Positions 25,196-36,690 of a stretch of 64,000 nucleotides of DNA are shown here, one piece after another; positions within the stretch are counted from its first letter, which is position 1; the number at the start of each line of letters is the position of its first letter. This DNA is from Beroe forskalii (taxonomy: Eukaryota; Ctenophora; Nuda; Beroida; Beroidae). Position numbers and translations under genes: made by a program. The stretch is taken from NCBI GenBank assembly GCA_011033025.1, contig WFMF01000079.1:529384-593383 (forward strand), given 5' to 3'. A model generated the notes under the pieces. The model worked only from the letters and a program-made list of their open reading frames with translations, ran no database searches and was not told the DNA's origin.

Positions 25196-26154
25196 TTAAG
25201 CCTCAAGGTTGGAGTAGACATGAATCTCCCCCAGTTCTATCCCGTAGTCTGTCGAGTGGTTGGAGGAGTCTGGCGGAGCACTGGCCGCAACTCTAACTCT
25301 GGAGTTGTTAGTTTCAACTTGTACAGTCTTTCTGTTTAGGGGCGTGGTCTCACCCGGCCCAGCACGGTCCTGTTTCCGCTTTAACACGAAGAATGCAACG
25401 CATACCATTAGAACAGTAATGCATGGGATCAGAGGTAAAACGTCAGGAAATCAGATGGAAATTTTCGGTGAAAGGGGTCCGAATGAATACTTCTAAAGCC
25501 GTTTGTCTTCCTAAAGACAAAAACACATCACCGCACAGGCTGAGTTACACTGAACACTTCTAGCATATTCACACCTGTAATATAGTGGGCATGTTACCCT
25601 GCCCCAATTATACACCCAATTCTTAGCTGCTTCGAACCCTAATTAACCAATGAAACTCCTTCCTACTTCCTGATTTACCAATCAAACGAGTAACGTATCG
25701 TAGATAACTGAATATTAATTGTTTGCCAACTAAGGTGTAACATAAGTATCATTATGCGACTTAAAATCATACACTCATTATGCGACTTAAAATCATACAC
25801 TGGTCAGTGGCCATTACTGCAGCAAAAATTAGCGTTAATGTGTGCGCATGGATCGATCGATAGAAATGCAAAAAACAAAAGTTTCCCATTTCCTTTTGAA
25901 TAAAATTGTGCCTGAATTCCGGAAAAAATGTTCGACTCTTTTCTGAATAGCCAATTTCAGGTTTCAGACAAATGTCCTTGGATCAGCTAAGATTTACCAG
26001 TAAGAAGAGTAGCCCAGAAGACGGGATTACCGAGCATCTCCCCCCGTCCTTCTCCACAGCACGCGTACACAGTAGTTCCGTTCTTGAGGCGGGTCTTGCA
26101 GCAGTCCACCTCACATGTGATGGTGCTGAGGCTGTCTACACAGTAGTACACCAT
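25196..26154 (-). CDS. Two-exon single-pass membrane protein (left copy)
   Basis: Exon 1 is 26154-25998 and exon 2 runs from about 25413 down to 25196. Exon 1 encodes a cysteine-rich stretch (CVDSLSTITCEVDCCKTR, ACCGEGRGEM) and the first half of a membrane segment (PVFWATLLT). Exon 2 completes the segment (VLMVCVAFFVLKRK) and a cytoplasmic tail of about 60 residues ending in an IHVYSNL-type tyrosine motif. I do not recognise the family. No signal peptide is in exon 1, so upstream exons may exist. In this arm the expected acceptor before TTCT reads CTG instead of the CAG in the right arm, so splicing may be impaired. Confidence 0.55.
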
Positions 26155-26199
26155 CTTACGTCATCTAACACATGGTACATTAGTGGGTAATGGCAAAAA

Positions 26200-27341
26200 T
26201 TAAATGGTGAAAAATGAAATTGTGAAAAATGAGCGAAAGAGGCAAAGGTACTGACAAAAAGAGGTAGAATATATACATTAAATACTGCATGCTGGTACGG
26301 AACGTATTCAGATAAGAATTAAACATCTGATTTCAATGTTTCAATATTGTGATTTTTTCACGGATTTGATTACGCTATTCCCAAGCAACTTTTTTGAGTC
26401 GTTGTTCATTAAAAACGGAAATTAGAAAATTGTTTAAGTTCATGGGCAACAAAACATGTGTTCGCAGAACGTGGTATTTGAGTGACATTACTGATTCAAA
26501 GTTCTTCAGTTACAGGAAATTTTGCGTCAAAGTGATTTAAGTACGCAGTATATCATATTTACGCTCTTATGTAAGTATTAACTGTGTGTTAGTATGTATT
26601 ATATGAACCCCACATATTCATACAAGATAACACGGTATTTATAGATCATACTAACAATTCACATCATAATTCCTGATTAGAAAGTTAATCCACTGAGAAG
26701 TTATTCAGTTATACGAAGTGTATCACAGGGGGCAAAGCACACTGCACTACACTGTAGTCTGTACATTGTACAATATGTAAAGCACACTGGTTTATAGCTC
26801 ACTTGCCCCATGACAGGTTATGTATAGCGTTGTTATACACATATCATACATGTGCAATGTTAGAATTGTTGATAAGTCAATATGAGCATTTATGGTGGGT
26901 GATCTTACAGTCTTCGGTCTACAGAATACAGAAGAGACTGTGTGGGATACTGAGGGGATAGGATGTAGTCATTGAATCAGCATTGTGATAATGACTGTAA
27001 TAAGGAACTGAAACTGCATGGTTCAGGCTTCGCTCTACTTCCAAGTGTATGAGTGTATTTCTATCTACATAACAGTATACCAGTATGAAATATGATTGTC
27101 TCATGTTCAGTAGTAAGTGGGAATGAAACAAAGGGAGAAACCGATTGTTGCACTGTAGATGCCTCTTGATGCTAAAACTGTCATTATAATCTTGCTAGCT
27201 TAAAATGAGCCACGAGATTTGGAAATGGACTGAATAGTTATAGAAATGTAACAGAAACATTGATTTGAACACATTATATACTTATATCATCTCGAAAGTT
27301 AGTTTTATGCATGAAACGACTCAAAACATTATTGGAGCCTA
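26200..27341. other. Noncoding end of left arm
   Basis: Sequence similar to 43541-44960 in reverse complement. No gene recognised. Similarity to the right arm ends at about 27341. Confidence 0.5.
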
Positions 27342-27769
27342 AATGGTTTCGAAATTAAGATTTTCTTCCAATATCATATTATGACAAATTGATCGTTGAA
27401 TATAATCTGCTTATAATGTCACTAATGAATGACTTAAAGAAACATTTATTTCTAACTATATTTCTTATCAATAACATTACAGGAAATATAACCGACTTCA
27501 ACAGATGTTTATGCTCTCATTATAATAAGGCCCAAAACATTATACGAAAGTTTCTTTCAATGGTATCATCACTATTCTTGTTTCATATGTGTAATAAATA
27601 TACAAAGTTCATCCTAATTCTCATCTCTTCTAATGAAGTACCAGTGGAGTCTTGCCATCATAGTAGCACCCCTTCAACTTGCTCCCTAACCCCACACTCT
27701 CCAGCAACTGCACTATCTCTCCAGTGTTGTGGAGCTCACACCAGCCTCTCCAACATGCCACGAACTTAC

Positions 27770-30700
27770 CCCCGCCCACACTTGGGGCATCCACGTGTTC
27801 TCAGACAGCTCAATCACAGTCTCCTCCAAATCCTCGTCATCAGCGATGTTAAGGATGGCATAGCCCTCAATGCCACGTGCTATACCATGCACCTGCATCA
27901 CCTGACAAGGGGGTATTAAAATGCTGTACATCATGATCAAATGGCAAGATAGTCATTTTCATATCACAAATTATGTTATTTATATTTTAGGAAAATAATT
28001 TTTTAGGAAAAGAAAATTAGGTTACATAAAAATTCCTCGCCTTGACCCTTTAAAATAACCCAAGATAACCCACTAACCCAGTTTTGATATTCTAGGTTGA
28101 TGTTTATTTTAACATTTTATTGTGTTCCCCCATGGTCGAGGGGTGAGACACCATGAGAGCTGGGATTACCTGGGTACAGTGAGCAGAGTTCCACAGTCTG
28201 ACATCCGAGATAGGGTCCCCATGGTAAACATACACCAACTTGAAATCGTTCATGTACTCCTGCACTAACTCCTTCCTGTCAGTCCCCTTGGCAGCAGTAA
28301 GTCGCTCCTGCCAGTCTCTCATCTTCTTCCATGCTGCTGCTGTCTGTTCTTCTGTCTGGGGGAGGGTCACAACATCTCCTTTGTGTGTAAGAAATAGCCA
28401 CTCATTATTTTTAAATTTCAGATGCTTAACATCAAGTTGATTAGAATTTAGATATTCAAAATTGAATGAATTTATTGTGTGTAGAAAACTAGTAACATCC
28501 CCAATAATAAGGAAAATGATACACATTAATATACCTGTGCTCTGAGAAGAGGACTGTAGTATGGGGGATGCATTGATCGCAAGTTGATAGTTCCAGGCTC
28601 CAATGATGGTTTGTATTCATCACTGCTTAAACCTTATAACAAGATTCATATGTTTCAAAATGTAAAATTATCTCATGCTTCATAAAACCTTGGTAGCCCC
28701 CATTATGAAAACATATAGTTTAGTGAACTACTGGTAAATATATCTATCACCCATTTTTCATTATCATAATTGAAGCACCCAATTATCATAATATGACTAA
28801 AATGATAAAATAGCTGAGTGTCAATGGGGTCACCAGTTCGCCTTGAAAAAAATGCAAAATACAATCACCTGGAAGGGATGCTACATGTTTCCTCTCTGCT
28901 TTGATAAGTTCATTAATCCTCTTTCTCCTTTTCCAGCTAAGTTCTGCTGAAACAATCTCACTTTCATATTTTCCATGAGTACTTTCCATGTCACCAGCAT
29001 GTCTCACAGAAACCTTCAACCCACAAGATGCAGGCAACGAAATTACCCTTCTTAGCATCCTATTTAAATGCAAAATTTATTTAGCAACAATTAATGGGAG
29101 AAGTGTCATTGTCTGTTTTGTCTGTGTCCATTTTGAATTTTTATTTCTGGACTGGTTTTTGGGATACAACAGACAATGCAGACCCGAAGTAGAATGATAT
29201 ATTTTAGATGCTGTTGTGAAATTTATGGTAAAAACAGCATCTATAACAATCAGATGGTAAAAACAGCATCTATAACATTCAGGTTCACTTATAATGTAGA
29301 GGTCAGAAAATGTGGCATATGTCATCGACAAAGTGAAACATGAGAGATCTTGTAGAAAAGATTTATGAATCTAGTAACTTAGTTACTGTTCTGAAAGCTA
29401 TTTCAAGCTTTTAAAAGTTTAAAGAAGTTCACTACAAACTGGTTTTATGGTTATTCTATTACAGATAGTAATCCTACAGGAAGAAATGAAACTGACCCCC
29501 TGGTGAACCCCTACTGACCCACTGGTGAACCCCTACTGACCCCCTACCGAACCCCTGCTGACCCCCTACTGACCCCCTGGTGAACCCCTACTGACCCCCT
29601 GGTGAACCCCTACTGACCACTTTCTGATCATTGTTTCAATTCTTATCATGAGTGATTTACTGATTTTTAACATCTAAAAGCACTTTGAATTTCACTTTGC
29701 CTTATCATTACGCTTGACATGTTATTTATTTCAGTTATGGCAAACATAACTAACACAACTAATATAGCTTTAATACTAACATAGCATACTTAACATGTAG
29801 GGTGTGTTTATGGTATTTTGGTGTGTTGAGGGTGCATCGGTCGACTGGTCACAATTTGCCTTATCACTTTGTGATAAGGCAAAGTGAAATTTAAATTGCT
29901 TTTAGATGTTAAAAATCAGTAAATCACTCATGATAAGAATTGAAACAATGATCAGAAAGTGGTCAGTAGGGGTTCACCAGGGGGTCAGTAGGGGTTCACC
30001 AGGGGTCAGTAGGGGGTCAGCAGGGGTTCGGTAGGGTCAGCAGGGGTCAGCACTCAGCAGGGGGTCAGTAGGGGTTCACCAGGGGGTCAGCAGGGGTTCA
30101 CCAGGGGGTCAGTAGGGGGTCAGCAGGGGTTCAGTAGGGGGTCAGCAGGGGGTCAGTAGGGGATCAGCAGGGGGTCAGTAGGGGGCATTGGTATACCTTC
30201 ATACGACCCAATTTTGATTTATCACACAGCTGTATCTATGATTCACTACGCATTCAGTTGAACTTTCCAGCCCACATCAAATATAAAAATTAAATATTGA
30301 GAAAAACAAAAAAACATCCCAAGAAGTGGTAAGGCTTCTTATGTACCTCATGTTGGAGTTTCATTTGGTTCAATATAGTACTAGAGTAGGCCAGACTTCT
30401 TCTTTTGCGGTCACTGATTTGTAGTCACAGCAGGCCAGACTACGTCAGTATGCAAAGTCCTAGTGGACCAAGGTATGTGTTGGACGCCATATTCGGTCTC
30501 ATCGCTCTATAATGAGCTCACTTGATGTGTTCCTTAATTGAATATGAGCTGCACACAAGCTTACTGATATCCATTGACTTGATATCATGATATTGCTTAT
30601 ACCTATCTTCATGGAATGTAGGTACAGCTCTTGATTTTAGAAATGTCTCAAAAAGGAACTGCTCAGCAGCAATACTGTTGTCATCAGTCAAAGGGTGATC

Positions 30701-30950
30701 AGTGAATCTGTCCAGCAATTCCATATAAAGAAAAATATGGTCATGTTTATGTACAACTTGGTAATAAACGTATGCCCTAAAATGGTCAGGAAAATGGACG
30801 AAAAACTGATTTTTGGGCATATTTGATGCATAACACCTACCTCTTGTAGTAAGCTGGCCGTGGTCCAATCCAGTATTGAGTATGAGCATGAGATCCGGGT
30901 AGTGCAACCTGCAACTCTTGCACTATTGCATAAGATAACCTTCTCAACAT
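27770..30950 (-). CDS. Unrecognised multi-exon gene (spacer)
   Basis: Six minus-strand exons join in phase across GT-AG introns: about 30950-30841 (MLRRLSYAIVQELQVALPG and HTQYWIGPRPAYYK), 30707-30603 (FTDHPLTDDNSIAAEQFLFE, PTFHEDR), 29059-28869 (basic, MLRRVISLPASCGLKVSV), 28632-28535 (LEPGTINLRSMHPPYYSP), 28400-28170 (WLFLTHKGDVVTLPQTEEQ, FKLVYVYHGDPISDVRLWN) and 27892-27770 (VHGIARGIEGYAILNIADDE). The last donor is followed by GTAAGT, so more exons must lie further left, and the 5' exon is also incomplete. No membrane segment or known catalytic motif is evident. The phase agreement across five junctions is strong evidence of a real gene. Function unknown. Confidence 0.6.
29490..30186. repeat. 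Long hairpin with G-rich minisatellite arms
   Basis: Left arm 29490-29708: tandem TGACCCCCTGGTGAACCCC units, then unique sequence ending near CACTTTGCCTTATCA. Right arm 29868-30186 is its reverse complement: the unique part, then GGGGTCAGTAGGGGTTCACC units. The central loop is about 160 bp. The right array is longer and more irregular than the left. It lies in the intron between exons 2 and 3 of the unrecognised gene. Confidence 0.88.
30735..30830. repeat. Solo fragment of the ~171 bp monomer
   Basis: ATGGTCATGTTTATG, CGTATGCCCTAAAATGGTCAG and GACGAAAAACTGATTTTTGG match the tandem monomer found at 21986-24291 and 37155-40513. It lies in the first visible intron of the spacer gene. Confidence 0.7.
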
Positions 30951-31085
30951 ACGAGCAATTTTACTGTTCTCAATTTTCTTAAAGTTTGCCCTCGTAAGAC
31001 GTATGTGGTGTTATGTTTTTAGAAGTCAGGTTCTCCATTTTCCAACTGAAAAGTTTGTTGTACGACAGCAACAATAGAACTGTTA

Positions 31086-31305
31086 CCTTATTGGTCTTTA
31101 TTTAGCCGGCCTTTTTTTAACCGGCCCAATGGACAAAAATCGAATAATCTTTGATCCACTTTAACCGGCCCCTTGACATTTTTTTTTCAAATAATTGCCG
31201 AACCAAGAAATTTTTGCTCAAAAATAGCCACGAAAATCAACTTAAACTGAGTAAATTGCATCAAAAAACCCAAATCCCGGTCTAATATCATGTTTTGCTT
31301 GATAT
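31086..31305. mobile_element. Partial copy of the 8528-8939 MITE
   Basis: Begins ACCTTATTGGTCTTTATTTA with AACCGGCCC blocks and continues to the ATCCCGGTCTAATAT segment also seen inside 8528-8939. The other terminus is missing, so it is a truncated copy just upstream of the MATE gene. Confidence 0.75.
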
Positions 31306-31347
31306 AAGCAATGAGAAGTAAATAAATAAATTAAGATTGATGCAACT

Positions 31348-33153
31348 ATGTCACAAACCCCTCCTTTTGTAACATTCGGTATTTCTAGCATTTTCCTTCT
31401 AGTCATGCATTTTGAAATATCTCCAATAATTGGAACAGAACCAAATACAAATGTTGGATCAACTCTTATTGAATTAGAGACACCATCAGAGTTTGGGACA
31501 CCATCAGATTTGGGGACACAATCAGAATTTGAGACACCATCAGAGTTTGGGGCACCATCAGAACCTGAACGACCAACAGAAGTTCAACCATCAACGGACA
31601 TTGTCAAATCACCCGAATCAAGGACGCTTAAAGACCTTCAAATTCAGTTTTGGAAGTGTTACATCCCCATCCTAGCCCTCACCATACCACGAAATCTGAC
31701 CACGTTTGTCGGAATCTACTTTGCTGGGCACCTCCATTCGGATTCCATTGTCACAGGCATTGGGATAGGCCAGATGATGGTGTTCTGCATCGCTTACAGC
31801 TGTGTAATGGGGTTCGGCAACTTGTTTGAGTGTTATGCGGGAGCTGTCCTCGTCACAGCCCCCGACCAAGTAGGGGTGCTGTTCACGAAGTGTCTCCTGC
31901 AGGGTGCCCTGGTCTACGCCATCGTCCTGGGACCTCTCCTCAACACTGTACACCTCATATCCTTCCTGGGAGACGATGCTGAGACCCACGCCACTGCGGC
32001 ACTGTTTATTCGAGTAGGCGCCCCGTGGCCCCTGCTCATGCATGCACAAGAGCTCCTGGTCAAGTTCCTGATAGTCCAGGGTCACACGGCAGCACCCCTT
32101 GTAGTGGGGTTCAGCACGCTGGGGGTGCAATCCCTGTTCCTTTACCTCCTGGTGGATGTGGTGGAGTGGGGAGTGGTGGGGGTGGCACTAGCTCTCTCGG
32201 CTACTACTCTAGTTACTATAGCTGGCAGTTTGGTCTACTGCCACTGGTTCTGTGAAGTTCAGCCCTGGTCGGGATGTGTGCGGAGTGAACTGATGAGGGG
32301 GTGGAGGGAGATGATGAAGCTGGGCACTCTGACCGGGTGCAGACTGGTTTCCTCTAACTGCTTGTACGTGCTCTCGAGCGTTATATGTCAAGTGGGTGGC
32401 CCAGTGACTGCCGGTGCTACTGTAATTGTGGACAAAATCAACCTACTTTTCAACATGCTAGTTTACGCTGGGGGCTCTGCTTCAGCCTTCCTCGTTGGGA
32501 TGGAGTTGGCATCGGGTTCAAGGGTTCAGGTTAAGAAAGCGATGTTCATCGGGTTGATAAACTGGTTGGTTGAACGCACTATATCTGTACTCGTAATGGT
32601 CTTCACTGCCGAGCTCATATCCCGTTTCTTCACTGACACAGAGTCCATATTAGTGAGAGTAGGAGAGTGCAGGGCAGCAATAGCAGCACTTTACTTCCTC
32701 TTCGGACTGGATGAGCTCCTGGCTCAGGGGTTCCTGACTCCCATGGCCAGACAAGCTGTGATCGGGATAACTGCTCCTTTATCAATATTCCTCTGCGGCT
32801 ACCCCCTCATGATCTACCTTGTCTATTGCACTGATACAGGTGCTGCTGGAATATTCTGGTGTTTCGTTGCCTCGCATGTCCTGCAGTGCTCTGTGTACAT
32901 GGTTAGGATAGCTTCAGTAAACATTGATGAGGAGGTACAGCTGTCAAAGGAGAGGGTGGAAGAGGGCTTCCAGCCTGAGGGTTCTGATGAGATAAAGAGT
33001 ACTAGCTACGGAACACATAATGAGGATGTGGAGGAAATCAATGATACGGAGCCTCTCTTGAATAAGGATGCCTCTAATATCAAGACATCGCCTGCAGTTG
33101 TACTTCTAACGCTTTCCTTTATTTTCATCTCCATTGGGATAAGCTTTTTATAA
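31348..33153 (+). CDS. MATE family multidrug/toxin extrusion transporter
   Basis: Intronless 601-codon ORF encoding about twelve membrane helices between residues 110 and 535, with MATE-family features: an N-half beginning PILALTIPRNLTTFVGIYFAG, polar helix residues in GIGIGQMM and GFGNLFECYAGA, and a second half with GCRLVSSNC and FGLDELLAQGFLT. The family (SLC47 in animals) exports cationic or anionic organic compounds using proton or sodium gradients. The N-terminus is unusual: a hydrophobic segment (8-22), then imperfect ETPSEFG/TPSDLG repeats (about 44-68). A final hydrophobic segment lies at the C-terminus. Single copy in the window. Confidence 0.82.
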   Translation: MSQTPPFVTFGISSIFLLVMHFEISPIIGTEPNTNVGSTLIELETPSEFGTPSDLGTQSEFETPSEFGAPSEPERPTEVQPSTDIVKSPESRTLKDLQIQFWKCYIPILALTIPRNLTTFVGIYFAGHLHSDSIVTGIGIGQMMVFCIAYSCVMGFGNLFECYAGAVLVTAPDQVGVLFTKCLLQGALVYAIVLGPLLNTVHLISFLGDDAETHATAALFIRVGAPWPLLMHAQELLVKFLIVQGHTAAPLVVGFSTLGVQSLFLYLLVDVVEWGVVGVALALSATTLVTIAGSLVYCHWFCEVQPWSGCVRSELMRGWREMMKLGTLTGCRLVSSNCLYVLSSVICQVGGPVTAGATVIVDKINLLFNMLVYAGGSASAFLVGMELASGSRVQVKKAMFIGLINWLVERTISVLVMVFTAELISRFFTDTESILVRVGECRAAIAALYFLFGLDELLAQGFLTPMARQAVIGITAPLSIFLCGYPLMIYLVYCTDTGAAGIFWCFVASHVLQCSVYMVRIASVNIDEEVQLSKERVEEGFQPEGSDEIKSTSYGTHNEDVEEINDTEPLLNKDASNIKTSPAVVLLTLSFIFISIGISFL

Positions 33154-33174
33154 CATAGATACGTCTCATATGCG

Positions 33175-33275
33175 TTATTATGTGTGTTATTATGTGTGTT
33201 ATCATATATGTGTGTTATTATATATGTGTGTTATTATTATGTGTGTTATTATATATGTGTGTTATTATACACAAT
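33175..33275. repeat. GTGTGTTATTAT simple repeat
   Basis: Irregular tandem repeat of TGTGTGTTATTATATA-type units just after the MATE stop codon, probably in its 3' UTR. Confidence 0.85.
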
Positions 33276-33434
33276 GATACAACACTTTAGTGACGAACAA
33301 TATGTTTCATGGTTGCTACACCAATCATCAGCATCGTTAGCTACTTGGCACTAATTTTCGCAAAGACCACGGTTGACTCCTTTATAAATATTGGATACCG
33401 AGTCAGACAACTCCATATCAATTAATAACGAGAA

Positions 33435-33525
33435 TTTAAGAAATATTACGGTAAAAAATCGGTAAAATCGGTAAAAATCGGTAAAAAAAATTGGCCAAAA
33501 GTCGGTAAAATCGGTAAAAAATGCT
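33435..33525. repeat. TCGGTAAAA simple repeat
   Basis: About seven short units of TCGGTAAAA with spacing variation. Confidence 0.8.
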
Positions 33526-33605
33526 GTAAGCCATGAAATTGTCCCTGGTTAATTTGTAAAATTCTAAAATCGAGAAAATCATTTATATCAGACGTTAAAA
33601 AATGG

Positions 33606-34064
33606 TTAAAGGCATCTGCTCAATGAAAATTTGTTTTTATGGCGACATTTAGAAATCATTTCGTTCCTTTTATTTAACAAGAATTTAGATTGGTTGGCTA
33701 CAATCAGCAGTTTTTCGGTAAGACAGAGGTCACACTTGGTTTTTCCACCTTGATATGGAAACGCTTTCTTAGCTATTTCCCACTTTATTGAATACTCCTT
33801 CCCTCCTTCTTTGATTTCCCAAATTTTCTTAGACAGTTCTGTACTATTCCTCTTGCTTTCATGACGGAAGGAGCTCGTGTGGTTGCTGTACCTAGTTTTG
33901 AATTCCCCCTCCGATGTTCCGAAGTATGAGTAAGTTTCCCCATCAGTTTTAACTGACGCTTTATAAACAAGTGTTTTTTCCAAACACTTGTTTTGTAGGG
34001 GACACTCAGACTGTATCCGGCAGTTGCATTTTCTTTGGTGTGTTATTATATGTGTGCTTTCCAT
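33606..34064 (-). pseudogene. Penelope-like element GIY-YIG endonuclease fragment
   Basis: 152-codon minus-strand ORF with the zinc-like motif CNCRIQSECPLQNKC, then LVYKASVKT, YFGTSEGEFKTRYSNH, a NSTELSKKIWEIK segment, CDLCLTEKLL and LNKRNEMISKCRH. These are the ordered signatures of the C-terminal GIY-YIG endonuclease of Penelope-like retroelements (the YFGTSEGEF segment standing for the YIG half). The reverse transcriptase part is absent upstream, so it is a 5'-truncated copy. The frame is still open. Confidence 0.85.
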
Positions 34065-34069
34065 TTAAA

Positions 34070-35050
34070 TACGCCTAATATTTCCTAGATAGAATAGTTT
34101 TTTATTCCTAATCTGTCTTTCATCCTTAATAATACTGCAACTGCTATGTATTTGGATATATTTTGTTGCGTTGCAGCTAGAAATGAACGGTTTTTAAAAC
34201 ATATCTTATTAAATCTTATAAAATCTTATTAAAATATGTATTATTGTTTAGTAAATTTTTACCCTTGGTAAACATTGTCGTGCTTTATTACAATCTCACT
34301 ACTTGTAACTCTTTGTAAAGTATCTGAACTCGATGTATTCTATGCCACGTAATTAGGACTCCCGACCTAGAGTTCACCCTGTTCTTGAACCCACATGCCT
34401 TCACAAAGTTATGCACATATGGTTCACCGTTCGCTCTGCACCTTCTGTATAATTAATAATGTTGCAATATATAACCTTATGTAGTAATATGGTAAAACAA
34501 CTTTAATTGGCTGTTATTCATCTATGTGATTACTTTCTATTCTTCCAGAGATAACAAGGCCGGGGAGGGAAATTAAGCACCTAAGCACCTACATACAGAA
34601 GCAACAACAAGAATTGTGCCAGCAAGCACAATTATTATTTCTAGTGAGAGTTAATTAGGTTATTGATGTTACCTGTGTGTAACTGAGAAGTTTAGTTCTC
34701 AATCTCTTCTTATCCTTTACCTTGACCTTGAGTTTAATCACCATAACAACGAGTCATTACTTTATATTTGTGAAGGGATACCAGACTACTATATAATGGT
34801 GGCATCGAGGCTCTATCTCATGGAACTGTTATGTGTGGGAAACCGTCATTGGTAGAACCGATCGGAATTAGAATGGGAATTTTTAACATTTTCATTTAAT
34901 ATGAAGAACCGATTAGTCGATTATAATTTATAATGCACGTTGATAGGTCAAGATATATGCCATGGGTATGTTTGTGCACATACATTGATGATAAAAGGTG
35001 CAAAAAACGACAGAAATTCTATGAAAGGTGATTTGCCCGCACTGTTATAG
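34070..35050. other. AT-rich intergenic, nothing recognised
   Basis: No open frame, RNA gene or repeat boundary was supported. Confidence 0.5.
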
Positions 35051-35054
35051 CACG

Positions 35055-35168
35055 TCTTTATCAACCCACTTATCTCTGCAGGTACGTGATGGGTAACCCC
35101 CTTATCTCCGCAGGAACGTGATGGGTAACCCCCTTATCTCCGTAGGTACCTGATGGGTAACCCCCTTA
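35055..35168. repeat. ~34 bp minisatellite, three to four units
   Basis: Units of CTTATCTC(C/T)GCAGGTACG plus TGATGGGTAACCCC repeated with substitutions. Confidence 0.85.
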
Positions 35169-35459
35169 GAGGCCATCCAGAAATGAGCTCATCAAAAATC
35201 GGCCACTTTTGAACATGCATACATACATAGACTTATCTACATCCTGTTAAAATTAAAATTGAGTTGGAAAATTGAGGGTACATATGCCATCAGGTAATAT
35301 GAGAGGGGTCAGAGCTTGAGCGAGGATGGGCTAAGCTATGCAGGTTACAATGTTCAAAATTGAGACATAGACAGAATTGAACCGCTCTCTTGGGATTACA
35401 CCTAGTACAGCTCTGAAAAGTCCAAACTACACCCTCATACAGTAAAAAAAATTGGCGAG

Positions 35460-35744
35460 TGCAAAGGCAAAGCTGCAACCAAAAAAAGAATAACTGATGT
35501 TAATCAAGTAGTGAAATTGGAGCTTGCTCGGGTAAACGATCTATTGGAACAACTCTGAGTTTGAAACATATAAATGGTAACTTTGTAGTGGGATCAGGGA
35601 TCTATATTCGACGCACATCCCGATGCAGCAGTGATAGAGCAACTTAAAGTAGGGAGTAGAGTGAGAATGGACTCATGGTTGACTGATACCCTCAATGAAA
35701 ACTCCGCAAATGGTTTCATTGAAATAATGAGAATTATTGCTTGA
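35460..35744 (+). CDS. Last two exons of small unrecognised gene
   Basis: Exon 35460-35531 (KGKAATKKRITDVNQVVKLE, ending at a GTAAAC donor) joins in phase 0 to 35598-35744 (SIFDAHPDAAVIEQL, GSRVRMDSWLTDTLNENSA, stop at 35742). Acceptors are GCGAG and GATCAG. The two-exon phase match and protein-like composition argue for a real 3' end. No upstream exon was found and no family recognised. A weak acceptor before the first exon lowers confidence. Confidence 0.4.
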
Positions 35745-36452
35745 CGAAATATTCAAAAAAATGTACTTTTTTCTTCTTTGTGGGGGAGTGGGCAGGCAAA
35801 TTATGATTGAGGTTCAAAAATTCAAAATTGTACAGGAAAACCTCTATGAAAGTATAAAGCTCTGTAATAGCACTGTTGGTACAAATCTAAAATTTATCAT
35901 ATGATTATTACGTGGCCTGGGACTGGTTGGTGCAATTCTACACTTTATCACATAGTGATGATATGGCCTGGGACCCACAGTCTTGTGAAAAAATGAAAAA
36001 ATGGGTGGTTGTTACAGTCATGTGACTACAGTAGAGTGCCATATGTGTTCGTTGTTTTGCTTTTTTTAGCCTTTTTCAGTGCTATAAATTTCAATTTTAA
36101 GTGATCACTGTCCCAAACTGTTTGCCTACAGGAATTAAGTTTTTCTTGCAACATTTTTGACAAGGCTTTGAGTGTTGTTAACGCCCATTAGTGTATATTT
36201 GTCCATTTTCTGCCCCCACGGGGTTTTTTCAATCATGTTCAATAATTCAAACTTGAATGTTCATGATATCATTAGACTAATCATTGCCCTGAGTAAGTGT
36301 GAAATAACTTCTTAAATTTGCCTAGGACTAAGCAAGTAAGGGCCAAATAAACGAGGGTATCTACAATTCTGATGTTTTGATACGAAAAATGAATTTGAAT
36401 TTGAAAAATCCTACAACTTCTACAATTTTCTGAATTTCACTGTAATTTGTAT
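35745..36452. other. Intergenic, nothing recognised
   Basis: AT-rich sequence without supported features. Confidence 0.5.
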
Positions 36453-36690
36453 TAGGTGCATGTGCAGAATAGCGGTTGATCGAATGGAATTGGTCAATCG
36501 ATCAACTTCATTTGATCAACTGATGTGTTTTAAATAGAAAACCTTTGAGCTAGTGGGGAAACAACTAAATATTGCTCATTTAAACACGATTCAAGTCATT
36601 AGGGACCAATGAAACACATCATTTGTGCAAATGGAGTTGATCGATGGACCAATTCCATTTGATTGACCTGCAAATGTTATGGGCCCCTTA
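36453..36690. mobile_element. Diverged copy of GATCGA-rich MITE
   Basis: Matches 52766-53004 along its length (ATCGATCAACTTCATTTGAT, AACACGATTCAAGTCAT, GGAGTTGATCGAT) with eroded ends. Two copies confirm a repeat family. Confidence 0.75.

Noticed and set aside
27389-27919. 176-codon plus-strand ORF
   Set aside because: Antisense to a splice-bounded exon of the unrecognised gene and without motifs.
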